From JACKII01 sp965202745 (GTDB taxonomy: Bacteria; Pseudomonadota; Alphaproteobacteria; Bin95): DNA of 64,000 nucleotides. This document shows, piece by piece, positions 43,643 to 52,310 of the stretch; the stretch's first letter is position 1; the number at the start of each line of letters is the position of its first letter. The position numbers were made by a program, and so were the translations under genes. The stretch is from positions 62,001 to 126,000 of the forward strand of contig CBDBCB010000021.1 of assembly GCA_965202745.1 (NCBI GenBank), given 5' to 3'. The notes below the pieces were generated by a model that was not told the origin of the DNA, did no database searches, and was given only the letters and a program-made list of their open reading frames with translations.

Positions 43643-44305
43643 ATGAATGTAAATATTGATTTGGCGGTCCTGGAACTGGTTTGCTCCCGGCTGTGTCGCG
43701 ACTTGGTTGGCCCGGTCGGGGCAGCGACCAATGGTATAGAATTGCTGCGGGGGACAGCCCCGAACCAGAGCGAAGACATCCTGGATATGACGGATGACAG
43801 CACCCGCACGGCGTGGCGGCGGCTGGAATTCTTTCGGGTTGCGTTCAGTTATGGCGGCGGCCGCACCGGATGGTGGGAGTCTGAACTGGCGGGGCTTGCC
43901 GGTGGCATGCTGCGGGACATCCGCACCTCTTTGAATTGGCAGCCGCCCAGTGCGGAGCACTCGATCACCGGACGCGGCGGCAAGCTGATCCTGAACCTGA
44001 TCTTCCTGGTTGCAGAGGCCATGCCCCGCGGTGGGGAGGTTACGGTGAGCCTGCGCCGCGCTGGCGATGACCTGACCGTCGCCATCACCGGCAACGGGCC
44101 AAATGCGGCCTTTAACGAGAGCATCCTATCAACCGTGCGTGGCACCGTTCTGCCAGAGGATATGGACAGCCGGGTGATCCTGGCGCACCTCGTCAACCTG
44201 CAGGCGAAATCTACCGGCGCGGATATCCAATGGGACTTTAAGCAAGACCGCGTCCATGCTGGCCTGAAACTGCCGCAGCCTGAAATGGCGGAGGCATGCA
44301 CGTAG
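43643..44305 (+). CDS. chpT: ChpT-type histidine phosphotransferase homologue with Arg at the phospho-His site
   Basis: 220 aa. ChpT relays phosphate from CckA to CtrA and CpdR in alphaproteobacteria. The dimerisation/phosphotransfer helix normally reads SR-(I/L)-C-H-D-L-(V/I). Here it is SRLCRDLVGPVGAATNGIEL with Arg19 (codon CGC at 43697-43699) where the phosphorylated His should be; one base change from CAC. The pseudo-kinase ATPase-like half (GGKLILNLIFLVAEAMPRGG) is intact. As written the protein could not carry phosphate, so it is either a misread base or a degenerate copy. Confidence 0.85.
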   Translation: MNVNIDLAVLELVCSRLCRDLVGPVGAATNGIELLRGTAPNQSEDILDMTDDSTRTAWRRLEFFRVAFSYGGGRTGWWESELAGLAGGMLRDIRTSLNWQPPSAEHSITGRGGKLILNLIFLVAEAMPRGGEVTVSLRRAGDDLTVAITGNGPNAAFNESILSTVRGTVLPEDMDSRVILAHLVNLQAKSTGADIQWDFKQDRVHAGLKLPQPEMAEACT

Positions 44306-44322
44306 CGCAGTAGCTGCGCGGA

Positions 44323-45070
44323 TCAGAGCGGGCTTAAACCCGCCCGTTGCCGCAAAGTATTATCGCTGACCGCCAGTTCCTCGCCGGAAAGGTCGGCCGC
44401 AGCCGCAGAGCACAGATAGGCGATGATTTGCGCGGGAGGCTGGACGCCGCCCAGGTTCTCGCGCGGAATTTGACTGATCTGGTTGATGCCGCTCGCCCGG
44501 ATTTTTACCTGCATGCCGGTATCAACAGTGCCCGGCGCAAAGCCGAACGTGCGGATGCCCTGCCCGTTGGTTTCCAGATGCAGCGCGCGGGTCAGCATGA
44601 AAACGCCAGCCTTGCCACTGCAATAGGCGCTCCAACCATCCAAGGGACGATGGGCTGCACCGGATGACACGTTCACGATTGCGCCGCTGCCAGCCGCGAT
44701 CATGCCGGGCAGCGCTGCGCGGGCCATGTGGTAGGCACCGGTCAGGTTGATGTTGATGTTCTGAGCCCAATCCGCGGGATCGCTCTCTGCCAACGGGCCG
44801 ATCGGGTTGATGACGCCTGCATTATTGATGAGGATCGACAGGCCACCGAATCTCTTGACTGTCGCCGCGACCGCCTTTTCCGCCTGAGCATAGTCGGCGA
44901 TATCACAGACGATACCAGCGGCGCTGCCGCCAAGTTCCGCCACAGCCTCCTCCACCCCCGGTGCGGGCCGTGATCATTACGTTCGCACCCGCCGCCAGCA
45001 GTTCTTTTGCGACCGCCAGGCCGATCCCGCGGGAGCCGCCCGTTACCAATGCCGTCTGTCCGTTCACCAT
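44323..45070 (-). pseudogene. SDR-family dehydrogenase with frameshift at a G5 run
   Basis: ATG 45070 starts MVNGQTALVTGGSRGIGLAV, a canonical SDR cofactor site. After MITARTG a run of five G (minus strand, about 44955-44959) breaks the frame; one base removed leads into VEEAVAELGGSAAGIVCDIA, LSILINNAGVINPIG, NVSSGAAHRPLDGWSAYCSG with catalytic Tyr and Lys, to the stop at 44323. Restored length is about 248 aa. Homopolymer position makes a consensus error plausible. Confidence 0.8.
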
Positions 45071-45130
45071 GACTTGGTCATTTCCTCAAGCTCGTTCATC
45101 AACGCAAAGGCTTATCCCCTGCCGTTGGTA

Positions 45131-45751
45131 TTAGTCATAGTCTGTGGGGCGGAACTCGAACAGGTCCTGGTCGATGGTGCCGCCAAATCGCTGATCGCGC
45201 AGGGTCAGGAAGATTTGGTTGCCACCGGCATCCACCATCGTCCAGCCCAACAGCTTGATCGGCGTATGGTGAAAAATGAGGGTGATCGCTCCCTCGTCTT
45301 CTCGGCCAACCTGCTGGGCGGTCACACCGATCCGGTCGCCGTCGCGCTGCACGCCCTGGACAATGACATTGTCATCGAACTGGACCTCTTTCGAGAGCAG
45401 AAACCAGGCAGGCGTGTCGTCCTGGTCCAGGTAATGGGCTTCTTTCAACTCTTTATCTAAATGCACCAAAAAGGAGCCACGGGCGACGATCAGGATGGAA
45501 TTTGGCGGATCGTATTCGAAGCGCAAGCGGTTCGGCCGGTGCAGCCAGAACCGGCCCTGTGCCGTATTCCCCCGGCTGTCCAATTGCTGAAAAGCCGCTT
45601 CGAGCGTCGTCAATCCGTTCAGATACTGACGCAGCTGCTCCACCTCCGCCTCGTCAGCCGGGGAGAGCGCGGCCGCCTTGGCCGTGACGGGCCCGGCAAT
45701 ACTCACCACCAAAACCAGAGATAATAGCCACCGCAATTTCAGCCAACGCAT
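45131..45751 (-). CDS. lolA: Outer-membrane lipoprotein carrier LolA-like protein
   Basis: 206 aa. Signal peptide MRWLKLRWLLSLVLVVSIAG...AKA; mature LolA-type half-barrel with LTTLEAAFQQLDSRGNTAQG, RFWLHRPNRLRFEYDPP and GWTMVDAGGNQIFLTLRDQRFG. It shuttles lipoproteins across the periplasm. Directly downstream of ftsK, the usual alphaproteobacterial order. ATG 45751 gives the proper signal peptide. Confidence 0.92.
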   Translation of the reverse strand: MRWLKLRWLLSLVLVVSIAGPVTAKAAALSPADEAEVEQLRQYLNGLTTLEAAFQQLDSRGNTAQGRFWLHRPNRLRFEYDPPNSILIVARGSFLVHLDKELKEAHYLDQDDTPAWFLLSKEVQFDDNVIVQGVQRDGDRIGVTAQQVGREDEGAITLIFHHTPIKLLGWTMVDAGGNQIFLTLRDQRFGGTIDQDLFEFRPTDYD

Positions 45752-45850
45752 ACCCGACGATCCCGCCCTTCCGTTCATCTGTCACAGAGATAGGGCGGGC
45801 TGGTGACTTTGCCTAGGGCAGATGCAATCCTCTGAATCAGGTTGGCTCAG

Positions 45851-48340
45851 CTAGTACTGATCGCCGGATGGCGGCACCAGCACTTCGCGCTTGCCCACAT
45901 GATTGGCACTGCTGATGACGCCTTTGGCCTCCATCTTGTCGATCAGGGAGGCGGCGCGGTTGTAGCCGATTTTCAGATGCCGCTGCAGGAAGCTGGTGGA
46001 CGCCTTGCGCTCGCGCAGCACGATAGCGACGGCATTGTCATAGAGGTCGTCGCCACTTTCACCCGCAAAGCCGGGGATTCCGGCTGCGATGTCGCCATCC
46101 TCCGTAACACTGTCTACATAATCGGGCTCGCCCATATCACGCAGGAAGTCGGTAACGGCAGAGACTTCCTCGTCCGACACAAACGGTCCGTGCGCACGCT
46201 GGATGCGCCCGCCGCCCGCCATGTAGAGCATGTCACCCTGGCCCAACAGCTGCTCGGCTCCGGCTTCACCCAGAATGGTGCGGCTGTCGATCTTGCTGGT
46301 GACCTGGAACGAGATGCGGGTGGGGAAGTTCGCCTTGATCGTGCCGGTGATAACGTCGACCGAAGGCCGCTGGGTTGCCATGATCAGGTGAATACCGGCG
46401 GCACGCGCCATCTGCGCCAGGCGTTGGATTGCGGCCTCGATGTCTTTGCCGGCGACCAGCATCAGGTCCGCCATTTCGTCGACGACCACAACGATGTAGG
46501 GCAGCGGGCGCATATCAAGCTGCTGCTCTTCAACAATGGGCTTGCCGGTTTCGTCGAACCCTGTCTGCACCCGCCGTGTCATAGGCATGCCGCGCTTTAC
46601 GGCGTCGGCAATTTTCTCGTTGTATCCGCGGATGTTGCGTACACCCAGCGTGGACATGGCGCGGTAGCGGTTTTCCATCTCCCGCACCGCCCATTTCAGC
46701 GCGACCACCGCCTTGCGCGGATCGGTAACGACGGGCGTCAACAAGTACGGAATGTCGTCATAAACCGACAGTTCCAGCATCTTCGGGTCAACCATGATGA
46801 AGCGGCATTGCTCCGGCGTCATGGCATAGAGCAGCGACAGGATCATGGTGTTGATAGCCACCGACTTGCCGGAGCCGGTGGTTCCCGCGATCAGCAGGTG
46901 AGGCATCCGCTCCAGGTTCACGACCACGGGCTGGCCGCCAATGTCCTTGCCCAGGATCAGGGGCAGACCGTTCTGCGCTTTGTCATAGGCCTGCGTCCCC
47001 AAAAGCTCGCGCATGTAGACGACTTCGCGGGACTTGTTCGGCAGTTCGATGCCGATGGCATTCTTGCCCTTGATCGTCGCGATGCGCACGGACACGGCGC
47101 TCATATTGCGGGCGATATCGTCGGCAAGCCCGATGACGCGGCTGGCTTTGGTGCCAGGCGCAGGTTGCAGTTCGTATAGCGTAACCACCGGACCCGGCCG
47201 GACCGTCATGATTTCGCCACGGACGCCGAAATCCTCCAGCACGGTTTCCAGCATCCGCGCATTGTCGGTCAACTGGTCGGCGTCGACCGAGCCGTCGGTG
47301 ATCCGGATCGGCTCTTGCAACAGTGAGACCGGCGGAAGGGAGAAAGACGCCGCATCGCCCAGTGGCAGCGGCGGTTGCTGCAGGCTGTTGGCGCGCTTGC
47401 CCGGTTTCGGCGCAGAGCTTGGCTTTAATTGGATGACTGGCCCTGCTTCCGCTGCCTCCTCATCGGCAAAGGCGTCAAAATCATCCTCTAGCGCCATATC
47501 CAGTTCTGGTTCCGCCTGCGGTTCCGGTTGGGGCAAAGGCTGTTTTTGCGGGCGCGGAGAGGGGCGGGGTGCGGAGGTGGTGGGCGCTGCCCAGGTTGGT
47601 CCGGCATGCTGTACCGGTTCGGGTGACTGCTTGGGTGCCCGGCGGAACAGCGCCGGCAGGTGGACCCTTGGCAGAGAGGGCTTGCGAACGTTGATTGATG
47701 GCAGCTCTGTCCGGCGTCTGACCTGCCGCCAGCCCCACAAAGCGCCATCGTGAATTGCGCGCGCCAGCAAACGCAACTCGCCCAAATCGACAGCCAGCAC
47801 AAACAGGCCGATAGCGGCTACTGCAATCACCAGGCCTGCGTTGAGAAGCAATGCGGACAGGTGCAATGGTTCGATCAGCGTTACAAGGCGTGGCAGCAAC
47901 ATTGCTCCAGCCCAACCGCCCGCGCCTTCATCCAGGCCCCAGGGGCCTGCGCCGCCAAGTCCGGCAAATGCCAGGGTCAGGACCAGCCAGGCTGCCGGTA
48001 ACAGAACCAATCTGATTCGGAATAGAGCCAGCCCGTGGTCCACGACCACGTGCCAGCCCCAGGCCACTAGAAGTACAACCGGGAACAGTGCCGCATACCC
48101 AGATCCGCGGAATAGGGCATCCGCTACGTTGGCACCGACCGGCCCCATGAGATTGCGCAACACCGCGCCGGTCGCAAAATTGGCCGTAGGATCGGCGGGC
48201 GAAAAGCTGACCAAAGCCGCTGCCAAGGCTACGCCTGCCAACAACATGGTGAGGCCTATACCTTGGCTTAGGTAGCGAATCAGGATCCGAATCAGGTCCG
48301 GTGGAGCAAAGCGCCGCCGGGGCGCGGTGATATTGGTCAC
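45851..48340 (-). CDS. ftsK: DNA translocase FtsK
   Basis: 829 aa. N-terminal membrane part with four helices, a Pro/Gln-rich linker (about residues 235-325), and an ATPase motor with Walker A IAGTTGSGKSVAINTMI at about 484-500 and VVVDEMADLM. The C-terminal winged helix (AIVLRERKASTSFLQRHLKI) recognises KOPS. GTG 48340 is preceded by AAGGGGAT, better than any ATG upstream. Pumps chromosome dimers at the division septum. Confidence 0.95.
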   Translation of the reverse strand: MTNITAPRRRFAPPDLIRILIRYLSQGIGLTMLLAGVALAAALVSFSPADPTANFATGAVLRNLMGPVGANVADALFRGSGYAALFPVVLLVAWGWHVVVDHGLALFRIRLVLLPAAWLVLTLAFAGLGGAGPWGLDEGAGGWAGAMLLPRLVTLIEPLHLSALLLNAGLVIAVAAIGLFVLAVDLGELRLLARAIHDGALWGWRQVRRRTELPSINVRKPSLPRVHLPALFRRAPKQSPEPVQHAGPTWAAPTTSAPRPSPRPQKQPLPQPEPQAEPELDMALEDDFDAFADEEAAEAGPVIQLKPSSAPKPGKRANSLQQPPLPLGDAASFSLPPVSLLQEPIRITDGSVDADQLTDNARMLETVLEDFGVRGEIMTVRPGPVVTLYELQPAPGTKASRVIGLADDIARNMSAVSVRIATIKGKNAIGIELPNKSREVVYMRELLGTQAYDKAQNGLPLILGKDIGGQPVVVNLERMPHLLIAGTTGSGKSVAINTMILSLLYAMTPEQCRFIMVDPKMLELSVYDDIPYLLTPVVTDPRKAVVALKWAVREMENRYRAMSTLGVRNIRGYNEKIADAVKRGMPMTRRVQTGFDETGKPIVEEQQLDMRPLPYIVVVVDEMADLMLVAGKDIEAAIQRLAQMARAAGIHLIMATQRPSVDVITGTIKANFPTRISFQVTSKIDSRTILGEAGAEQLLGQGDMLYMAGGGRIQRAHGPFVSDEEVSAVTDFLRDMGEPDYVDSVTEDGDIAAGIPGFAGESGDDLYDNAVAIVLRERKASTSFLQRHLKIGYNRAASLIDKMEAKGVISSANHVGKREVLVPPSGDQY

Positions 48341-48473
48341 GGCTATCCCCTTGAAAGAGCTATCTTTTCGGCAGCAGCAGTCGCGCTGAGCCAAGATGGT
48401 GCCAGTGGAGCAGCATTATAACAGACAATGGGCAGCAGGCGTGAAACACACCACTAAAACGGACCATGAAAAG

Positions 48474-48500
48474 GGGCGGCACGCTCGAAGCGTACCGCCC
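48474..48500 (-). terminator. Rho-independent terminator of amtB
   Basis: Arms GGGCGGCACGCT and AGCGTACCGCCC (one mismatch) with a 3-base loop; on the minus strand the stem is followed by CCTTTTC. It lies 34 bp after the amtB stop and well before ftsK. Confidence 0.75.
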
Positions 48501-48533
48501 GAAAGGTGGCTCCCCGGAGGGAGCAGGAGGAAA

Positions 48534-49886
48534 CTAGAGGGACGGGCCGCGCGCGCCGAACTCGGGGTAGGCTTCGAGGCCCAGCTCTGCGCGATCGAGA
48601 CCCATGACTTCGTCTTCTTCGTCCACCCTGATACCCATGGTGAACTTCAGTCCGAACCAGACAACCGCGCTGGTGATCACGGTGAAGGCGCTGATGGCCA
48701 CAATGCCGATCACCTGAACGACAATGTCTCCACTGCCGAAGATGCCGACCGCCAGGGTACCCCAGATACCGGCCACCAAGTGCGCGGAGACTGCACCGAC
48801 CACGTCATCGATCTTCAGCTTGTCGAGCATCGGGATTGCGAAGACGACAAGTGCGCCGCCGATACCGCCGACAATGATGGTCAGCAGGTGGTTTTGCAGA
48901 TCGGGGCCCGCCGTAATGGAGACCAAACCGGCGATCGCACCGTTCAGCGCCATGGTAAGATCGACCTTGCCATAGAGCAGCTGGCTGACGATCATCGCGG
49001 CAACAACGCCCGCTGCTGCACCTAGGTTGGTGTTGACGTAGACGATGGCGATAGCCGCTGCGTCCAGCGCACTGCCGAGCGCCAGCTGAGAGCCGCCGTT
49101 GAAGCCGAACCAGCCGAACCACAGGATGAAGGTGCCCAATGTCGCGAGCGGCAGGTTGGCGCCGGGGATCGGCTGCACCTGACCGTTCGGACCATACTTG
49201 CCTTTGCGCGGGCCGAGGATGATGGCACCCACCAGGGCAGCCCAACCGCCGACCGAGTGAACGATGGTGGAGCCGGCGAAATCGCTGAAGCCCATTTCGC
49301 TCAACCAGCCACCGCCCCAGGTCCAGGAACCCTGGATCGGGTAGATGATGCCAGTCAGGATGATGACGAACACCAGGAACGGCCAAAGCTTGATACGCTC
49401 AGCCACCGTGCCGGAGACGATGGAAGCCGCAGTGGCGACAAACACCATCTGGAAGAACCAGTCCGACATGACCGAGTAGCCGTTGCCGGTAACCGCCGCC
49501 ACTTGCTCAGCCGTCGCTTCATCAGCGCCCAGCAGCGCCAGCTCTGCGTCCGACGTGTTGTAGAACAGCGAGAACGAGCCAATGTAGCCGCTCACATCCG
49601 TGTACATTAGCGCATAGCCGATCAGGTAGTACATCAGGCCGGCAAGCGAATAGAGCACGATGTTTTTCAGGCAGATGGCCGCCGTGTTTTTGGTGCGAAC
49701 CAGGCCGGATTCCAGCATGGCAAAGCCTGCTGCCATGAACATCACGAGGACGCCATGCACCAGGAACGAAAAGGTGTTGAAAACAAACACAGTCTCGGTT
49801 TCGACTGCGGCCTGAGCCATCGTTGGTGTCAGGGCCAAGGCGGCGCCAGCCAAAGCAGTGGTGCCGCCGAATTTCCAGAGTCTCAT
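48534..49886 (-). CDS. amtB: Ammonium transporter AmtB
   Basis: 450 aa. Signal-like N-terminus MRLWKFGGTTALAGAALALTPTMAQA and eleven predicted membrane helices. Pore features include FMAAGFAMLESGLVRTKN, DFAGSTIVHSVGGWAAL with the ammonium-recruiting residues, and LWFGWFGFNGGS. Follows glnK by 34 bp on the same strand, so they form the standard glnK-amtB operon in which GlnK blocks the channel at high nitrogen. Confidence 0.96.
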   Translation of the reverse strand: MRLWKFGGTTALAGAALALTPTMAQAAVETETVFVFNTFSFLVHGVLVMFMAAGFAMLESGLVRTKNTAAICLKNIVLYSLAGLMYYLIGYALMYTDVSGYIGSFSLFYNTSDAELALLGADEATAEQVAAVTGNGYSVMSDWFFQMVFVATAASIVSGTVAERIKLWPFLVFVIILTGIIYPIQGSWTWGGGWLSEMGFSDFAGSTIVHSVGGWAALVGAIILGPRKGKYGPNGQVQPIPGANLPLATLGTFILWFGWFGFNGGSQLALGSALDAAAIAIVYVNTNLGAAAGVVAAMIVSQLLYGKVDLTMALNGAIAGLVSITAGPDLQNHLLTIIVGGIGGALVVFAIPMLDKLKIDDVVGAVSAHLVAGIWGTLAVGIFGSGDIVVQVIGIVAISAFTVITSAVVWFGLKFTMGIRVDEEDEVMGLDRAELGLEAYPEFGARGPSL

Positions 49887-49920
49887 CACTCGAATGCTCC
49901 GTTGATCAGTAAGACAGGGA

Positions 49921-50259
49921 CTAAAGGGCATCGGTATCAGATTCGCCGGTACGGATGCGGACGGCTTTCGAGACGTCGCAGACGAAAACCTTTCCGTCGC
50001 CGATACGGCCAGTGTGGGCAGCGTTTATGATCGCTTCCATCGCCGGTTCAACCTGGGTGTCGGCAACGACAACCTCGATCTTCACCTTGGGCAGAAACGC
50101 GACGGTGTATTCGGCACCGCGGTAGATTTCCGTCTGGCCCTTTTGGCGGCCAAACCCTTTGACTTCGGTGACGGTCAAGCCCTCAACGCCAAGCGCAACC
50201 AGGGCTTCGCGCACCTCGTCTAGCTTGAAGGGCTTGATTACGGCCATAATCATCTTCAT
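49921..50259 (-). CDS. glnK: Nitrogen regulatory protein PII (GlnK)
   Basis: 112 aa. Tyr51 (RGAEYTV) is the uridylylation site, in the exact family position. KPFKLDEVREAL and TGRIGDGKVFV (ATP/2-oxoglutarate loops) are present. ATG 50259 begins MKMIMAVIKPF. Promoter is sigma-54 type at 50304-50319 with an NtrC site at 50414-50428. Confidence 0.97.
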   Translation of the reverse strand: MKMIMAVIKPFKLDEVREALVALGVEGLTVTEVKGFGRQKGQTEIYRGAEYTVAFLPKVKIEVVVADTQVEPAMEAIINAAHTGRIGDGKVFVCDVSKAVRIRTGESDTDAL

Positions 50260-50303
50260 TTGGTGGGCCTTTCCAGCAAAAATTCGACTGCTGGGCTGAC
50301 TAG

Positions 50304-50319
50304 TCCAAGAAACGTGCCA
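50304..50319 (-). promoter_or_regulatory. Sigma-54 promoter of glnK-amtB
   Basis: Minus strand TGGCAC-GTTTC-TTGGA, close to the consensus TGGCAC-N5-TTGCA (one mismatch in the -12 box), 44 bp before the glnK start. This is the expected control of nitrogen-starvation genes. Confidence 0.8.
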
Positions 50320-50413
50320 AACTGCTCCGTGGCCGGTCATTTTCTTGAAAATGGTCGAAAATCTGCGATCTTGAGCGGTAAGGTTCTGCAGGCGAACATC
50401 GGCGGGATCATTC

Positions 50414-50428
50414 GCACAAAATTTGTGC
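50414..50428. promoter_or_regulatory. NtrC binding site (GCAC-N7-GTGC)
   Basis: GCACAAAATTTGTGC, a perfect palindrome with the NtrC half-site spacing, about 95 bp upstream of the glnK sigma-54 promoter. A second half-site-like GTTGCAC follows at 50445. It also lies 47 bp before the hydroxylase start on the other strand. Confidence 0.75.
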
Positions 50429-50474
50429 AGATTAAAATTTAGGCGTTGCACATTTTTTAGACAAAGGAGGTCTG

Positions 50475-51674
50475 ATGCGCGATACAGCAATTGTCGGCGG
50501 CGGCTTGGCTGGCGCGGCCCTGGCGCTGAAACTGGCCAGAGGCGGTGTGAAAGTCGCGCTGGTGGAACGGCAAAGCCCGGACGCGCTGACGGCTAAGGAA
50601 ACCGACGGACGCACCACGGCCCTGGCCGCCGGCGCCCGGGAACTGATGGACGATATCGGCATTTGGCCGGCGATCGAGGCCTATGCAGGCGCGATCACGG
50701 ACATCCGCGTTACCGACCGCCAGTCTTCGCTGAAGCTGCACTTCGATCATCAGGATGTAGGCGACGAGCCGATGGGGCACATCGTCGAGAATTTCCGCCT
50801 GCGCCGCGCCCTGCTTGATGCCATCGCCGCTGAGCCCGCAATCGAGGCCTATTGGAACTGCTCGCTGACGGGCTTTGAGGGGGACGCGGCGGGCGCGCAA
50901 CTCACTCTAGACGGCGGCCAGATGCTGGAGGCGCGTCTGGCTGTTGCTGCCGACGGCCAGGGCTCCGCCTTGCGGCGGCTGGCTGGCATCGGCGTGCGGG
51001 CGGTGGACTACAAGCAGACCGCTATTGTCTGTGCCGCCACCCATGAGTTTCCGCATGACGGCATCGCACACGAACGGTTCCTGGACGGCGGCCCCTTTGC
51101 CATTCTACCCATGACTGACGGTTCGGCGGGTGAGCATCGGTCGTCCATCGTCTGGACCGAGCGGCGATCGCTGGCGGAGCACCTGTTGACCCTGGAACGT
51201 CCTGCACTGGAACGCGAATTGACCCGGCGCTTCGGCGATTTTCTAGGCCGCCTGTCGATCCAGGGCGGCACCTGGAGCTACCCGCTGTCGGTTACGGCCG
51301 GCAAGCGCCTGACCGGTCCGCGCCTGGCGCTGGTGGGAGAAGCGGCCCATGGAATGCACCCCATTGCAGGCCAGGGGTTTAACGTCAGCGTGCGGGATAT
51401 TCAGGCGCTGAGCCACGCGGTAGCAAAGGCCGTCAGCATGGGCCAGGACCCCGGCGCACCATCCCTGCTTAGCGGCTACGCCAAAGGCCGCTGGCCGGAC
51501 ATCGTTGCCATGCTGGCGGCGACGGACGGTTTGAACCGCCTGTTCATGACCGGCCTGCCACCGGTGGCGTTTGCGCGCAAACTGGGTATCGCCGCCGTGG
51601 ACCGCATCCCGCCGCTAAAGCGTCAGTTCCAGCGCCACGCCATGGGCCTCAGTCTGTTCGGCCAGCGTTCCTAA
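50475..51674 (+). CDS. UbiH/COQ6-family FAD-dependent aromatic hydroxylase
   Basis: 399 aa. FAD motif IVGGGLAGAALALKLARGG at residues 6-24, VAADGQGSALRRLAGIGVRA (DG motif) and LALVGEAAHGMHPIAGQGFNVSVRD (GD-type FAD site). Strong AAAGGAGG before the ATG. The family hydroxylates the ubiquinone ring; which position (UbiF, UbiH, UbiL or other) cannot be decided here. Confidence 0.9.
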   Translation: MRDTAIVGGGLAGAALALKLARGGVKVALVERQSPDALTAKETDGRTTALAAGARELMDDIGIWPAIEAYAGAITDIRVTDRQSSLKLHFDHQDVGDEPMGHIVENFRLRRALLDAIAAEPAIEAYWNCSLTGFEGDAAGAQLTLDGGQMLEARLAVAADGQGSALRRLAGIGVRAVDYKQTAIVCAATHEFPHDGIAHERFLDGGPFAILPMTDGSAGEHRSSIVWTERRSLAEHLLTLERPALERELTRRFGDFLGRLSIQGGTWSYPLSVTAGKRLTGPRLALVGEAAHGMHPIAGQGFNVSVRDIQALSHAVAKAVSMGQDPGAPSLLSGYAKGRWPDIVAMLAATDGLNRLFMTGLPPVAFARKLGIAAVDRIPPLKRQFQRHAMGLSLFGQRS

Positions 51675-51690
51675 TAGAGGCGGGAACGCA

Positions 51691-52296
51691 TCAGGCCATC
51701 GCCATGCTGCGCACCGGCAGGCTCTCGGTACCGCCGCGGCGGAAGCGCTTGCCATTGGCTTCCGGCTGATCGGAGCGGAAAATCAGGTCGTCGCAAGGCT
51801 CGCCGGGTTCGTAGCGCGCCACCAGTTCCTCCGGGTCAAACATCTCGCCGGGTGGATTGGCGGCAAAGGCCGGAGTGGCCATGTACTCGTTGGCGAGCGC
51901 CGCATCCAGCACATTAACCTGGAACTCCAGATTATTGCCGTCGGGATCGTCGTAGTACATGGACAGCGTGATGCCGTGACGAATCGGCCTGACCGGCAAA
52001 ATGCCTTTGGCTCTCAGCCGGTTATAGATGTGGATCAACTCATCGATATTGTTCCATGCATAGGCGACATGCGCCACTCCCGGCCCGCCTTTCGGCACCT
52101 TACCGTCTGAGTCTTCCGGCGCGTCCCCCAAATTCACGATAGCGACCCGGTGGTGCTCCTCGTCATAGGTCATGAAGCAATAGTGGTCGTTGCGATGCGA
52201 TGCCTTAGCCTCCAGGGCATTCAAGTACCATTCAACCATGGGCTCAAAATTGTGGGTGCGGAAGACGACATGGCAGAAATTGCTGGGTGAAACCAT
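51691..52296 (-). CDS. VOC-family glyoxalase/extradiol dioxygenase-like protein
   Basis: 201 aa. FCHVVFRTHNFEPMVEWYLNAL starts a VOC module; metal ligands are likely His9 (CHVV), His in GVAHVAYA and Glu in NNLEFQVNV, which matches catechol 2,3-dioxygenase-like layout. The tail beyond residue 150 is a family extension. Starts 14 bp after the broken LLM gene on the same strand. Confidence 0.85.
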   Translation of the reverse strand: MVSPSNFCHVVFRTHNFEPMVEWYLNALEAKASHRNDHYCFMTYDEEHHRVAIVNLGDAPEDSDGKVPKGGPGVAHVAYAWNNIDELIHIYNRLRAKGILPVRPIRHGITLSMYYDDPDGNNLEFQVNVLDAALANEYMATPAFAANPPGEMFDPEELVARYEPGEPCDDLIFRSDQPEANGKRFRRGGTESLPVRSMAMA

Positions 52297-52310
52297 AGCC
52301 TTAGCCTTTC

